From Terribacillus saccharophilus (GTDB lineage: Bacteria; Bacillota; Bacilli; Bacillales; Amphibacillaceae): a stretch of 64,000 nucleotides of DNA. This document shows positions 26,162-38,378 of this stretch, one piece after another. The DNA lies in contig FOCD01000001.1 of NCBI GenBank assembly GCA_900110015.1, forward strand, positions 682,001-746,000, given 5' to 3'. Numbering within the stretch: the stretch's first letter is position 1; the number at the start of each line of letters is the position of its first letter. The position numbers and the translations under genes are program-made. The notes under the pieces were generated by a model. The model did no database searches, was not told the origin of the DNA, and saw only the letters and a list, made by a program, of their open reading frames with translations.

Positions 26162-27499
26162 TTAAATCGGCAGCCGTACAGTGAACGTCGATCCCTCACC
26201 TAAAACGCTAGTCACATCGATCTTTCCATCATGCAGTTCCACAAGTTGTTTAGCAATGGCAAGACCAAGGCCGCTGCCGCCTTTCTCTCGTGTACGCGCT
26301 TTATCCACCCGGTAAAATCGATCAAAAATACGCCGCTGATCTTTCTCATCGAGCCCTTCTCCATAATCAGTAACACTCAGGATGGCTTCATTTTGGTCAG
26401 CTTTAACAGCAATCTCAATCAGATCGTCACTATATTTGATGCTATTGCTTAGTAATATATAGACAACCTGCTTCAGCATATTGCTATCAGCCATAACAGA
26501 TAAACCACGCTCCATGCGGACAATGATTTCTCTTTGGTATGCCGTTTCCATTGCTGCTGCACAGTTTTCTGCTATATTGCCAAGGTCGACAGGTTCTTTT
26601 TGCAGCAATTCCGGGTCATCTTTTGCTAAGATTAGCAGCTGATCGACTAAAGCCTGCATCCGTTCAGTTTCACTATGAATAGCTTGTACTGCTTCCTGCT
26701 GCACAGCAGGATCATCAGCACCCCAGCGATCCAACAGTTTGCTGTAGCTCTTGATAATACTGATTGGTGTCTTCAGTTCATGCGAAGCATCAGATACGAA
26801 TTGCTGCTGCTTTGTAAAGTTCTCTTCCAATTGATCGACCATTTCATTAAACGTTTCGCTTAGAGCATGCAATTCGTCATGACTTCTGTTTTCAGTTTCC
26901 ATACGCTTCCACTTCCCGCTCTTGCGGATGGCCTGCATGGTCGATGTCAAAGCCAGAATTGGCCTTAGCAGGAAGCTGCCCAGCAGTCTGCCTCCGAGTA
27001 TCGATGGAATCAAAATGATCAATCCCGCTATCGTCAGACAATATTTGAGCACTTGCAGTGTCTGCTCTAGGCTGACTAGCTCTTCTGCAACTTGCATCGT
27101 ATAAATGCCATTATCTCGGATAACAGGAATTGACACCTCTGCATACCAGCTGCCGTTATGATAATACGTTTGATCCTGCTCCTGTGATGTGTACGTAAAT
27201 GGCAGCTCACGATACTTTTCCGCTCTCGTGATTACGCCCTCACTTTGCCCGTCGGATCCTATAAAACGTACAAGTCCTTCAGTTGGCAAATCTGCTTGAA
27301 ACAAGCTAGTACGTGACGTATCCTTCCAGTCGACAGTGGCGGCAGTCTCAGCCAAGGCACGCCCTTGTTCATGCAACCGATCAACACTATTATGCAAACT
27401 CACTTCGCGGAACAGAAAGTAAATGGACATATTCACTATCAGCAACAGGATCACCAGTGTAACAATTATGTATAGTTGGATCCTTGTCCGCAGCTTCAC
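26162..27499 (-). CDS. Two-component sensor histidine kinase (OmpR-class partner, YkoH-like)
   Basis: A 445-residue membrane kinase. TM1 is at about 9-30, an extracytoplasmic region at 31-150, TM2 at about 153-175, HAMP at 176-230. The phospho-acceptor is His240 (FVSDASHELKTPISII). The ATPase domain shows N-box LLSNSIKYSDD, DYGEGLD and GGSGLGLAI. The start is GTG; GTGA overlaps the regulator stop by four bases, so translation is coupled. The PepSY protein downstream suggests the signal is sensed outside the cell. Confidence 0.93.
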   Translation of the reverse strand: MKLRTRIQLYIIVTLVILLLIVNMSIYFLFREVSLHNSVDRLHEQGRALAETAATVDWKDTSRTSLFQADLPTEGLVRFIGSDGQSEGVITRAEKYRELPFTYTSQEQDQTYYHNGSWYAEVSIPVIRDNGIYTMQVAEELVSLEQTLQVLKYCLTIAGLIILIPSILGGRLLGSFLLRPILALTSTMQAIRKSGKWKRMETENRSHDELHALSETFNEMVDQLEENFTKQQQFVSDASHELKTPISIIKSYSKLLDRWGADDPAVQQEAVQAIHSETERMQALVDQLLILAKDDPELLQKEPVDLGNIAENCAAAMETAYQREIIVRMERGLSVMADSNMLKQVVYILLSNSIKYSDDLIEIAVKADQNEAILSVTDYGEGLDEKDQRRIFDRFYRVDKARTREKGGSGLGLAIAKQLVELHDGKIDVTSVLGEGSTFTVRLPI

Positions 27500-28191
27500 T
27501 TTTCTTCATCCTTGATCGTATATCCGACACCTCGGACTGTCTTGATTAGTTTGCGCTTTTCACCTGTATCGATCTTTTTCCTTAGATAGCGAATATATAC
27601 ATCGACCACATTCGTGTCACCGGCATATTGGAATCCCCATACTCTCTCAAGCAGCTGATCACGTGTCAGAACCTGCTTTTCATGCTTCATAAGGAACAGT
27701 AGCAAATCATATTCCCGCGGTGTTAGCTCTATTTCCTTTTTACTGCGGATAACGGTCCTAGTCTTTTCATCGAGTGTTAAATCACCGACCTGCAGCAGCG
27801 GATCTTGTACTGCTGCAGCTGTAACAGTATGGCGCAGATGTGCACGTATGCGTGCCAATAACTCTTCGATTTCGAATGGCTTCGTCATATAGTCTGTCGC
27901 ACCTAGATCAAAGCCGCTCACCTTGTCAGGCACTGCATCTCTTGCAGTCAGCAGCATTACAGGTACGTGCGCATCCTGCTTTCGGATACGACGAAGCAGT
28001 TCCATACCGCTCAGTGATGGCAGCATCACATCAAGTAAGATAAGTTGATAGGAATTTGCATAGAATGCCTCTAGTGCATCTAAACCGTCGTATTTTACAT
28101 CCACAGCAAAACCCTCATGCTCAAGCTCAAGCTGCAGCAGCCTTGCCATTTTCTTTTCATCTTCCACTACTAGGATTGTCGTTTGCTCCAT
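27496..28191 (-). CDS. OmpR/PhoB-family response regulator (YkoG-like)
   Basis: A 231-residue regulator: receiver domain with Asp54 (LILLDVMLPSLSG), acidic pocket VVEDEKK and Lys in TKPFEIEELLARI, followed by a winged-helix DNA-binding domain (ELTPREYDLLLFLMKH, TVRGVGYTI). It is the first gene of the regulator-kinase-PepSY operon, with ATG behind AAAAGGAG. Target genes are unknown; self-regulation is probable. Confidence 0.94.
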   Translation of the reverse strand: MEQTTILVVEDEKKMARLLQLELEHEGFAVDVKYDGLDALEAFYANSYQLILLDVMLPSLSGMELLRRIRKQDAHVPVMLLTARDAVPDKVSGFDLGATDYMTKPFEIEELLARIRAHLRHTVTAAAVQDPLLQVGDLTLDEKTRTVIRSKKEIELTPREYDLLLFLMKHEKQVLTRDQLLERVWGFQYAGDTNVVDVYIRYLRKKIDTGEKRKLIKTVRGVGYTIKDEEK

Positions 28192-28209
28192 AGGCTCTGC
28201 TCCTTTTCC

Positions 28210-28674
28210 TTATGTCGCTTTGATTTCTCGGTAACTGCCTCCAAAATAAAGTACTGGATCACCGTCACGCAGCACCAAGTCTTCCACTTCTCCAATCAGG
28301 ATAACATGATCACCAGCTACAACTTTATCCACTACCTTACATGCTAGATTAACAAGGGCACCGTCAACAACGGGAACTTCTTGTAGCTTTGTGATCGGCA
28401 CAGGATTCTCCTGCTCTTTCTGCTTGGCGAACACCATGCTGACATCTTTTTGTTCATCTTTTAAGACACTTACTCCGAATGTAGGATTAGTTTGCAAAAT
28501 ATCATATAGTGACGCTTTTTTATCGATTGATATAGCAATAAGTTTCGGCTCCAGTGATACTGACATAAAAGCGTTCACTGTCATCCCTTTTATCTCTCCA
28601 GCAACCTCGGTTGTAACAATTGTAATGCCTGTTGCAAATTTCCCCATTGCATCTCTAAACGTTCGATTATCCAT
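28210..28674 (-). CDS. Flavin reductase-domain protein
   Basis: A 154-residue protein of the flavin reductase (HpaC/RutF-like) split-barrel family. Motifs: FATGITIVTT, GMTVNAFMSVSLEPKLIAISI, and GDHVILIGEV with a conserved His. It would use NAD(P)H to reduce free flavin for a monooxygenase partner, but no such partner is adjacent. It lies 18 bases before the response-regulator gene on the same strand and may be part of its operon. Start follows GGGGGAG. Confidence 0.85.
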   Translation of the reverse strand: MDNRTFRDAMGKFATGITIVTTEVAGEIKGMTVNAFMSVSLEPKLIAISIDKKASLYDILQTNPTFGVSVLKDEQKDVSMVFAKQKEQENPVPITKLQEVPVVDGALVNLACKVVDKVVAGDHVILIGEVEDLVLRDGDPVLYFGGSYREIKAT

Positions 28675-28771
28675 TCTGCTCCCCCGTTCATTTTGCTATA
28701 CGTAAAACTATACCATGTAAAATGCGTCGCCTGTCAATTATTCTATCCTTGCCAAGTCCGTATTGTGCAGA

Positions 28772-28805
28772 TAAAAAAGAAAAAAGAGAGGCTATCAGCC
28801 CCTCT
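28772..28805 (-). terminator. Terminator of parE-parC
   Basis: GCCCCTCT and AGAGAGGC form an 8-position stem with one G-U pair, followed in the minus direction by TTTTTTCTTTTTT. Confidence 0.85.
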
Positions 28806-28832
28806 AGTTTACATAATAATATTATTGTTCAC

Positions 28833-31274
28833 TTAAGATTTATTCTCTGGAAATGCAATGTCGTATATTGCTTCCGGATACGTGGCGATAACTTCTCCGT
28901 GACTATCTGTATCCAATACATAAGAACCATTGCTATAGCGATCATTTGCATTCAGACTCATCGGCTCAAGAATATGATCTTGTTTATCCTTCGTCACCAT
29001 ATGAATCGTCGCAGTTTGTTCCAATACGTAGAAACCAACAATTCGATGCGGATTCTTTTTCAGCTCACGGAGCATAACAACACCGCGTTTCGCTCTGCCA
29101 GATGGTTCAAATTCCTTCAGTTTCATCCGTTTTGCTGAACCTCTATGCGTAATGACAACAACACTTGGCGAATGTTTCAGTTCGAATGCTTGGGCACCAA
29201 CAATATATTCGCCCTCTTTCAGCTGCATACCTTTGACGCCTGCTGCACGTATTCCAATCGGGCTGACTTCTTCTTCAGTAAACCATAAACCATATCCTGA
29301 ATTAGTTGCCATGAATAGCTGCTTGTTTCCATCTGTCAGGGCCACATGACAAACTTCGTCGCCGGCTTTTAGATTGATGGCAGTTAATGATTTGTTAGCT
29401 CTTGTTGCTTCATAAAGCTGGAGCTCACTTCGTTTCACAGAACCATTTTTAGTGAAGAAAACAAGGTAGCCGCCCTGTTTGAAATCACGTACCGGAATGC
29501 TGGCAATTACTTTCTCATCTTTATCCATACTCACGATATTAGCTAAATGCTGCCCTTGATCCTTCCAGCGGATATCCGGCAGCTCATGCACAGGCATGAA
29601 ACTAAACTTCCCTTTATTCGTGAAGACGAGAAGCTTATCAGTCGTATTGATTTCCTGCATACCGATCAAGTGATCTTCTTCCTTGATCGCCAAATCCTCA
29701 CCATTGGAAGCTTGATAGGAACGAAGGCTTGTCCGTTTGATATACCCGTCATGCGTAACAGTGACAAGAACTTCCTCTGACGCAACCATTACTTCCAGAT
29801 TGATTTTCAGTTCTTCGATTTCATCCTCGATCTCTGAGCGTCGATCTGTATGATAAGTCTTCTTGATAGTCCGAAGATCTTGCTTGATTACTTTCAACAA
29901 TGTTTTTTCGTTCTTCAGAATATCCTCAAGCTTTTGAATCTGCTCATCCAGCTCCTGCGCTTCACGCTGCAATGCTGTAATGTCCGTATTTGTCAGACGA
30001 TATAGCTGCAAGTTTACGATTGCCTCTGCCTGTGCTTCAGTGAAGCCGTAAGCAGCCTCGATCCGCTGCTTTGCATCAGCTTTGTCCTTCGATGCACGGA
30101 TGGTTGCAATCAATTCGTCGAGAATAGAAATTGCTTTGATCAATCCCTCAACGATATGCTTGCGGTCTTTCGCTTTCTGCAGAGCATATGCAGATTGTCG
30201 CGTGACGACTTCTTTTTGGTGGCCAATATAAGCATCAAGCAGGCTCGCCAATCCTAACAGCTGTGGCGTTCTATCCTTGATTGCCACCATATTGAAGTTA
30301 TAAGCGATCTGCAAATCGGTATTTTTGTATAGATAATGCAGAATACCTTGAGCATCTGCTTCTTTTTTAAGTTCAACTACGATTCGCATTCCGGTACGGT
30401 CCGTTTCGTCCCGAACCTCGGCGACACCCTCGACTTTCCGGTCTAGACGCAGCTCGTCCATCCGCTTTACGAGATTCGCTTTATTCACTTCATAAGGAAT
30501 TTCATCGATAACTATTTGTTGTTTACCGCCTTTAAGATCCTCGATGCTCGTTTTTCCTCGAACAATGATCTTGCCTTTACCGGTTTCATACGCCTTTTTG
30601 ATTCCATCTACACCCTGAATAATACCGCCTGTTGGGAAATCCGGACCTTTCATAACGGTCATCAATTCATCTACTGTTGCATTCGGCTTATCCATGCGCA
30701 TGATAACAGCATCGATAACCTCGCCTAGATGATGTGGTGGAATTTCTGTCGCATAACCAGCGGAAATCCCTGTTGAACCATTAACGAGCAAGTTAGGGAA
30801 CTTAGCAGGAAGAACAGTAGGTTCCGCGTTCGTATCATCAAAGTTCGGAACAAAGTCGACTGTTTCCTTATCGATGTCGCGCAACAATTCAGAAGCGATG
30901 TGGGACAGCCTTGTTTCTGTATAACGCATCGCAGCCGGCGGGTCACCATCGACACTACCATTATTTCCATGCATCTCAATAAGCACGTTACGAACTTTCC
31001 ATGTTTGGCTGAGTCGAACCATTGCTTCATAAACCGAACTATCTCCGTGCGGGTGGAAGTTACCGATTACCGCACCGACAGTCTTGGCAGCCTTCCGAAA
31101 CGGTTTATCATGTGTGTTTCGCTCATCAAACATTGCGTATAAAATCCGGCGCTGCACCGGTTTCAAACCATCTCTGGCATCCGGCAGCGCCCGGTCTTGA
31201 ATAATATATTTACTGTATCTGCCGAATCGGTCTCCGATGACTTCCTCCAATGGCAGATCCAAATAGTTTTCCAA
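28833..31274 (-). CDS. parC: DNA topoisomerase IV subunit A
   Basis: An 813-residue type IIA topoisomerase A subunit that decatenates daughter chromosomes with ParE. The catalytic tyrosine is Tyr118 (AAMRYTETRLS). The quinolone-resistance region GNFHPHGDSSVYEAM has wild-type-like Ser79 and Glu83. The C-terminal half carries the beta-pinwheel DNA-wrapping repeats. The start is TTG at 31274, behind GGGGG, 12 bases after parE, so the two are one operon. Length is typical for Bacillaceae. Confidence 0.97.
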   Translation of the reverse strand: MENYLDLPLEEVIGDRFGRYSKYIIQDRALPDARDGLKPVQRRILYAMFDERNTHDKPFRKAAKTVGAVIGNFHPHGDSSVYEAMVRLSQTWKVRNVLIEMHGNNGSVDGDPPAAMRYTETRLSHIASELLRDIDKETVDFVPNFDDTNAEPTVLPAKFPNLLVNGSTGISAGYATEIPPHHLGEVIDAVIMRMDKPNATVDELMTVMKGPDFPTGGIIQGVDGIKKAYETGKGKIIVRGKTSIEDLKGGKQQIVIDEIPYEVNKANLVKRMDELRLDRKVEGVAEVRDETDRTGMRIVVELKKEADAQGILHYLYKNTDLQIAYNFNMVAIKDRTPQLLGLASLLDAYIGHQKEVVTRQSAYALQKAKDRKHIVEGLIKAISILDELIATIRASKDKADAKQRIEAAYGFTEAQAEAIVNLQLYRLTNTDITALQREAQELDEQIQKLEDILKNEKTLLKVIKQDLRTIKKTYHTDRRSEIEDEIEELKINLEVMVASEEVLVTVTHDGYIKRTSLRSYQASNGEDLAIKEEDHLIGMQEINTTDKLLVFTNKGKFSFMPVHELPDIRWKDQGQHLANIVSMDKDEKVIASIPVRDFKQGGYLVFFTKNGSVKRSELQLYEATRANKSLTAINLKAGDEVCHVALTDGNKQLFMATNSGYGLWFTEEEVSPIGIRAAGVKGMQLKEGEYIVGAQAFELKHSPSVVVITHRGSAKRMKLKEFEPSGRAKRGVVMLRELKKNPHRIVGFYVLEQTATIHMVTKDKQDHILEPMSLNANDRYSNGSYVLDTDSHGEVIATYPEAIYDIAFPENKS

Positions 31275-31286
31275 AAGAAATCCCCC

Positions 31287-33682
<2,396 letters not shown>

Positions 33683-35107
33683 TCATGTTCCACAAAATGT
33701 CTGAAACGGTTCTTCTGGTTTTTGCGGGTCTTCTGTATATTTTGGATCGATTGACGCATCCGTGTAAGGATCGGAAACAATCTCACAAAGACGATTGAAC
33801 AGTGTGTAATCGCCGCCTCCAGCAGCTTCTAATGCTTCTTCCACCAAGTGATTTCGGGGGATCACATTGGGATTGGAATTTCGCATCATTTCACGTGCAG
33901 CTTTACTTCCATCTAAAGCAATTCGATCTTCCCAGCGTTCTTTCCAAGAACGGAAGCCATCTACTTGGTCCATTGAAGCGGTATCCCCTGTTGTCAATGC
34001 GCGAAATGTGTTCGTGTAATCCACTTCTGCTTGTTCCATCCACTTCAGCAAATCCTCAACCAGGGCTTCATCGCCATCTTTCACATTTACTATACCGATC
34101 TTCCGGTACATAATATCTAGCCATGCTTTTCTGTATAAACGCGGAAATTCACGTAAAATATCCTCAGCTTTTTTTACAGCTTTTTCTGGTACTTCATCGA
34201 ATAGCGGAAGCACTGCTTCTGCAAAACGAGCTAAATTCCAGGCTGCAATCGGTGGTTGATTGGCGTATGCATAACGCCCCTGTAGATCAATTGAGCTGTA
34301 TACGGTCATCGGTTCATACGTATCCAGGAAGGCACACGGTCCATAATCAATCGTTTCTCCGCTGATTGTCATATTATCCGTATTCATCACGCCATGAATA
34401 AACCCTACACTAACCCACTTTGCAAGCAGTGCAGCCTGGCGCTCCACAACTGCTTGGAAAAATCGCACATAGGTATCCGGCTGATTTGCAATCTCGGGAT
34501 AATGACGCTGTATGCTGTAATCTGCCAAAGCTTTCAGCTCAAGCTCTGAACAAAATCTTCTAGCATATTCGAACGTTCCAACGCGAATATGACTTGCAGC
34601 AATCCTGGTAAGCACTGCACCAGGCAATTCAGTTTCCCGGTAGATAGGTTCACCTGTTGCAACGACAGCCAAGCTGCGTGTTGTCGGGATACCAAGACCG
34701 TGCATCGCTTCACTGATCACATACTCCCGCAGCATCGGACCAAGTGCAGCACGACCGTCGCCTCCTCTGGAATAAGGCGTACGTCCAGCGCCTTTAAGCT
34801 GGATATCTACTTTCTCCCCTGACTTGTTTTGCCATTCACCAAGAAGGATAGCCCGTCCGTCGCCAAGCATGGTGAAATTGCCGAACTGGTGACCGGCATA
34901 TGCTTGCGCAATCGGACTTGCTCCTTCAGGAAAAGTGCTGCCCCCCAGCGTAACGAGTACACCTTCCTGTTTGATTCCTAGATGCGCTGCTAGCTTTTCG
35001 TTCCATTTCACCATCTGCGGTTCATTGACCGGATTAGGTTCCATGCGAGTGTAAAAAGTTTCAGGCAATGTCGCGTAGGAGCTTTGCAATTTACCATCTA
35101 AGTCCAT
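33683..35107 (-). CDS. selO: Protein adenylyltransferase SelO (YdiU)
   Basis: A 474-residue pseudokinase-fold enzyme of the SelO/YdiU family, which transfers AMP to Ser/Thr/Tyr of redox-linked proteins. Visible motifs: YAGHQFGNFTMLGDGRAILLGE, DIQLKGAGRTPYSRGGDGRAALGPMLREY, GVMNTDNMTISGETIDYGPCAFLD, and the conserved C-terminal end TFCGT, whose Cys replaces selenocysteine of eukaryotic forms. ATG 35107 follows GAGGAGG. It sits between yneT and parE, where B. subtilis has no gene. Confidence 0.93.
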   Translation of the reverse strand: MDLDGKLQSSYATLPETFYTRMEPNPVNEPQMVKWNEKLAAHLGIKQEGVLVTLGGSTFPEGASPIAQAYAGHQFGNFTMLGDGRAILLGEWQNKSGEKVDIQLKGAGRTPYSRGGDGRAALGPMLREYVISEAMHGLGIPTTRSLAVVATGEPIYRETELPGAVLTRIAASHIRVGTFEYARRFCSELELKALADYSIQRHYPEIANQPDTYVRFFQAVVERQAALLAKWVSVGFIHGVMNTDNMTISGETIDYGPCAFLDTYEPMTVYSSIDLQGRYAYANQPPIAAWNLARFAEAVLPLFDEVPEKAVKKAEDILREFPRLYRKAWLDIMYRKIGIVNVKDGDEALVEDLLKWMEQAEVDYTNTFRALTTGDTASMDQVDGFRSWKERWEDRIALDGSKAAREMMRNSNPNVIPRNHLVEEALEAAGGGDYTLFNRLCEIVSDPYTDASIDPKYTEDPQKPEEPFQTFCGT

Positions 35108-35163
35108 GTTTATTCCTCCTCTTATCGTCTGCATTAGTTCTAGTATACGCTAATGATACAAGA

Positions 35164-35190
35164 ACCCCATCTGCTAGAAGCAGATGGGGT
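35164..35190 (-). terminator. Terminator of yneT
   Basis: ACCCCATCTGC and GCAGATGGGGT form a perfect 11-bp GC-rich stem directly after the yneT stop; T-run weak (TTCTTG). Confidence 0.75.
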
Positions 35191-35194
35191 AAAG

Positions 35195-35623
35195 TCAATT
35201 GCGTGTAGGTCCGACAAGCACACTATGAGCGACCTTGATGCATAGATCCATCAAGACCGTAAAGCCTTCCTGTTCTAAATAAGAGGCCGCTCCTTCATCA
35301 TAGACACCTTGCTGGGTCCAGAATATACGGGCATTCGTCTTGCTTGCTTCTCTTGCCAAATCCGGCAGAAATTCTGACCGACGAAAAACATTGATAATAT
35401 CAATTTTATCAGGTACATCAGCCAAACTTGGATAAGCTTTCTCGCCAAGAACTTCGGTCACGTACGGATTAACGGGGATAATCTTATAGCCAGCCTGCTG
35501 CATCGCACGTGATACACCATAAGACGTGCGAGTCGGGGAATCTGACAACCCCACTACCGCAATCGTCTTCGCATTGACTAGTATCTCACGAATCTGTTCA
35601 TTATCTGGATTTTGAAATGTCAT
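35195..35623 (-). CDS. yneT: CoA-binding-domain protein YneT
   Basis: A 142-residue Rossmann-like protein of the CoA_binding_2 family. Key stretches are TIAVVGLSDSPTRTSYGVSRAMQQAGYKIIPVNP, IDIINVFRRSEFLPDL and IFWTQQGVYDEGA. B. subtilis yneT sits between plsY and parE, so position and sequence agree. It probably binds CoA or a related nucleotide; its function is unknown. It lies only 16 bases downstream of the OpuF genes and may share their transcript. Confidence 0.9.
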   Translation of the reverse strand: MTFQNPDNEQIREILVNAKTIAVVGLSDSPTRTSYGVSRAMQQAGYKIIPVNPYVTEVLGEKAYPSLADVPDKIDIINVFRRSEFLPDLAREASKTNARIFWTQQGVYDEGAASYLEQEGFTVLMDLCIKVAHSVLVGPTRN

Positions 35624-35639
35624 TTTTCATGCCCCTTTT

Positions 35640-37160
35640 CTAGAGTAAACCTTCCTGTTCAAGGAATTCTCTTGCTACATCCTCTGGCTGTTTATCTTCG
35701 AAATCGACTTGATAATTCATCTCTGTCATTTGCTCATCTGTTATCTTACCCGCTAGCTGTCCCAATATGTCAGCAAGCTCTGGGTATTCATCAAGTGTCT
35801 CCTGACGCATTAGCGGAGCGCCTTGGTATGGCGGGAACAGATTTTCTGGATCGTCCAACGTGACAAGATCCAAATCTCTAATATAACTGTCTGTCGAATA
35901 GGCATCGATAATATCTACATCATTCGCTTCGACAGCTTGTTTGCGTATACCAGGATCCAATGTAGTCAGATCACCAAACTCGACTCCATAAAGGTCTTGT
36001 ATACCTAAATAACCGTCTTCCCTGTCACTGAATTCTAATGTGAAACCAGCCGTCATCTCATCATCCATTTTGCGGAGGTCCGCAATGGTCTGTAAGTCGT
36101 TTTCTTCTGCGAATGAACGCTTCACCGCAAGTGTATACGTATTATTGTACGCCATCGGCTCCAGATATACCATGTCGAACGTTTCACTCATAGCTTCCTT
36201 CGCCTGCTCGTATACTTCCTGACCGTCATTACTTTCTGCTTGCTCACCAGCTAGTGTTACTAATGCAGTGCCGCTGAATTCCGGATAAATATCAATACTG
36301 CCGCTTTTCAATGCCTCAAACAGGAAATCTGTTTTCCCGAGATTCGGCTCTAATTCTACCTTCAAATCAGATTGATCCTCGATAAGGAGCTTATACATAT
36401 TGATTAGAATGTTAGGCTCTGCATTCAGTTTTCCAGCGATTACAAGATCAGGCTGATTATCTTTAGCAACCACAAACGGTGTAACGACACCGATTATAGC
36501 TACGAGAAGCAAAACAACCAATGATTTAAAGCCAAACTTTCGGCTCGTTCGCTCGAAGATTCGTATAACCAAATCCAGCAAAATAGCAAGTAAAGCTGCC
36601 GGAATCGCACCAAGCAAGATGAGATTTACATCACCGCCACGATCAATTCCTAAAAGAATCAGTTCTCCGAGACCGCCGGCACCGATCAAAGCAGCAATAG
36701 TAGTAGTACCAACAATCATAACCATCGCAGTCCGTATACCCGCCATGATGATTGGCATCGCGAGTGGAAGCTCTACTTTCCGCAGACGACGGAAACTGTT
36801 CATTCCCATTCCTGTAGCTGCTTCTTTTAAAGCCGGATCAACTTCGGCGATACCGGTATATGTATTGCGGAGGATCGGAAGAAGTGCATAAATGATAAGT
36901 GCCACAACTGCAGGCTTCGTCCCGATACCTATCAATGGAATCAAGAAGGCCAAAATAGCGAGACTAGGGATTGTCTGCAAAACTGCCGCTACTGCTATAA
37001 TCGGTTCTGCCAGCTTTTTGGAGCGGCTCAGCAGGAGACCAAGAGGTACTGCAATTGCTATACTGATAAGCAAAGCAATGATAGATATTTGAAGGTGTTC
37101 ACCTAATGCTGACCAAAAGGAATCACTTCGCTGCTCGAATACGTTTAAGAATTCGCTCAT
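35640..37160 (-). CDS. opuFB: Osmoprotectant ABC transporter, permease fused to substrate-binding protein (OpuFB-like)
   Basis: A 506-residue fusion. Residues 1-215 form a BPD permease (six helices; LKEAATGMGMNSFRRLRKVELPLAMPIIMAGIRT carries the ATPase-contact loop). After another helix (about 216-232) a glycine betaine/choline-type binding domain runs from about 238 to 506 (LVIAGKLNAEPNILINMYKLLIED...GSIDIYPEFSGTAL). B. infantis OpuF has this organisation. It overlaps the ATPase gene by four bases. Imports compatible solutes such as betaine under osmotic stress; exact substrates not determinable. Confidence 0.92.
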   Translation of the reverse strand: MSEFLNVFEQRSDSFWSALGEHLQISIIALLISIAIAVPLGLLLSRSKKLAEPIIAVAAVLQTIPSLAILAFLIPLIGIGTKPAVVALIIYALLPILRNTYTGIAEVDPALKEAATGMGMNSFRRLRKVELPLAMPIIMAGIRTAMVMIVGTTTIAALIGAGGLGELILLGIDRGGDVNLILLGAIPAALLAILLDLVIRIFERTSRKFGFKSLVVLLLVAIIGVVTPFVVAKDNQPDLVIAGKLNAEPNILINMYKLLIEDQSDLKVELEPNLGKTDFLFEALKSGSIDIYPEFSGTALVTLAGEQAESNDGQEVYEQAKEAMSETFDMVYLEPMAYNNTYTLAVKRSFAEENDLQTIADLRKMDDEMTAGFTLEFSDREDGYLGIQDLYGVEFGDLTTLDPGIRKQAVEANDVDIIDAYSTDSYIRDLDLVTLDDPENLFPPYQGAPLMRQETLDEYPELADILGQLAGKITDEQMTEMNYQVDFEDKQPEDVAREFLEQEGLL

Positions 37161-38224
37161 TGTGTGACCACCCCATTCTTGACTTCGGTCTTACTCGCTA
37201 AATAAGTCAATAGCTCTTGTTGCGTAAGTGTACCGATTAGTTCATTGTTCTTAGTGACAGGAAGGATGCTAGTACCGGTATTTTCAAACACACTTACTGC
37301 TTCCAATACATTCATGTCATTCGGAATTTCTATCACATTTTGCTGTTTGCCATGCTCCACTGCACACAATACTTGTCCGTCATCAGTTGAAAGAATATAA
37401 GCTAGCTCCGAGTCAAAATTTCCTTCTTCGTATGCTGTTTGTGTCAGAATACGCGAAACTGTTTGGGAAGCTACAATATCTACCGCGGTCTGCCAAGGTG
37501 ATTTTTTATCTCCTATAAAGTTGCGGACGAAGGAATCACGCGGCTCAAGTATTAGTTTTTGCGGTGTGTCCACTTGGATGATCTCACCAGCATTCATAAG
37601 ACAGATTCGATCACCTAACGCTGTTGCTTCATCAATATCATGCGTTACGAAAACAATCGTCTTTTTAATCTGCTTCTGTAATTTACGTATATCTTTTTGC
37701 AGTCCTTCTCTGCTGATTGGATCCAATGCACTGAAAGGCTCATCCATCAGCAAAATTTGCGGATCCGCAGCTAGGGCTCGAATCACTCCGACTCGCTGCT
37801 GCTGGCCACCGGATAATTCAGAAGGCTTCTTTTTCATATAGATGGATGGCTCCATTCCCACCATTTGCATCAGTTCTTTTGCACGATCGTGAATTTCTTT
37901 TTTCTTCCACTTTTTCATTTCTGGAACAACAGCAATGTTCTCCTCTACAGTCATATGTGGAAATAAAGCAATCTGCTGCAGAACATAGCCGATATTCCAA
38001 CGTAGTTCGTGTATGTTGTATTCTTTCAATTGTTTTCCGTTTATGTATATATCGCCTTCTGTAGGTTCAACAAGCCGGTTAATCATTTTCATCGTCGTTG
38101 TTTTGCCGCAGCCGCTTGGACCAATGAGTGTGAGAAGTTCGCCCTCCTTTATCTTTAAATTAAAATTTTTGATAGCCTCAGTTCCATCGGGGTAAGTCTT
38201 TTGTACGCCTTTGAATTCAATCAT
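37157..38224 (-). CDS. opuFA: Osmoprotectant ABC transporter ATPase with CBS domain (OpuFA-like)
   Basis: A 355-residue ATPase. Walker A GPSGCGKTT (35-43), Q-loop, signature LSGGQQQRV, Walker B ILLMDEP and FVTHDIDEA are all intact. The C-terminal part (from about 255) is a regulatory region with at least one CBS motif (LEAVSVFENTGTSILPVTKNNELIGTLTQQEL), often linked to ionic strength or nucleotide sensing in these importers. First gene of the two-gene operon; start ATG behind GAGGTGAAGG. Divergent from plsY. Confidence 0.93.
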   Translation of the reverse strand: MIEFKGVQKTYPDGTEAIKNFNLKIKEGELLTLIGPSGCGKTTTMKMINRLVEPTEGDIYINGKQLKEYNIHELRWNIGYVLQQIALFPHMTVEENIAVVPEMKKWKKKEIHDRAKELMQMVGMEPSIYMKKKPSELSGGQQQRVGVIRALAADPQILLMDEPFSALDPISREGLQKDIRKLQKQIKKTIVFVTHDIDEATALGDRICLMNAGEIIQVDTPQKLILEPRDSFVRNFIGDKKSPWQTAVDIVASQTVSRILTQTAYEEGNFDSELAYILSTDDGQVLCAVEHGKQQNVIEIPNDMNVLEAVSVFENTGTSILPVTKNNELIGTLTQQELLTYLASKTEVKNGVVTQ

Positions 38225-38378
38225 ACCTTCACCTCGTATTATGTACTAAGTGTTCTCATACCCTTGCACCTAGGGATTTAATCCTATAGTATGTAAAAAG
38301 TTATGCCCATCCATGATACTTCGTGCTAAAATGGATAAGCAAGTAATAGGAACGTTTCGTTGTTAAAGGAGAATGTAT

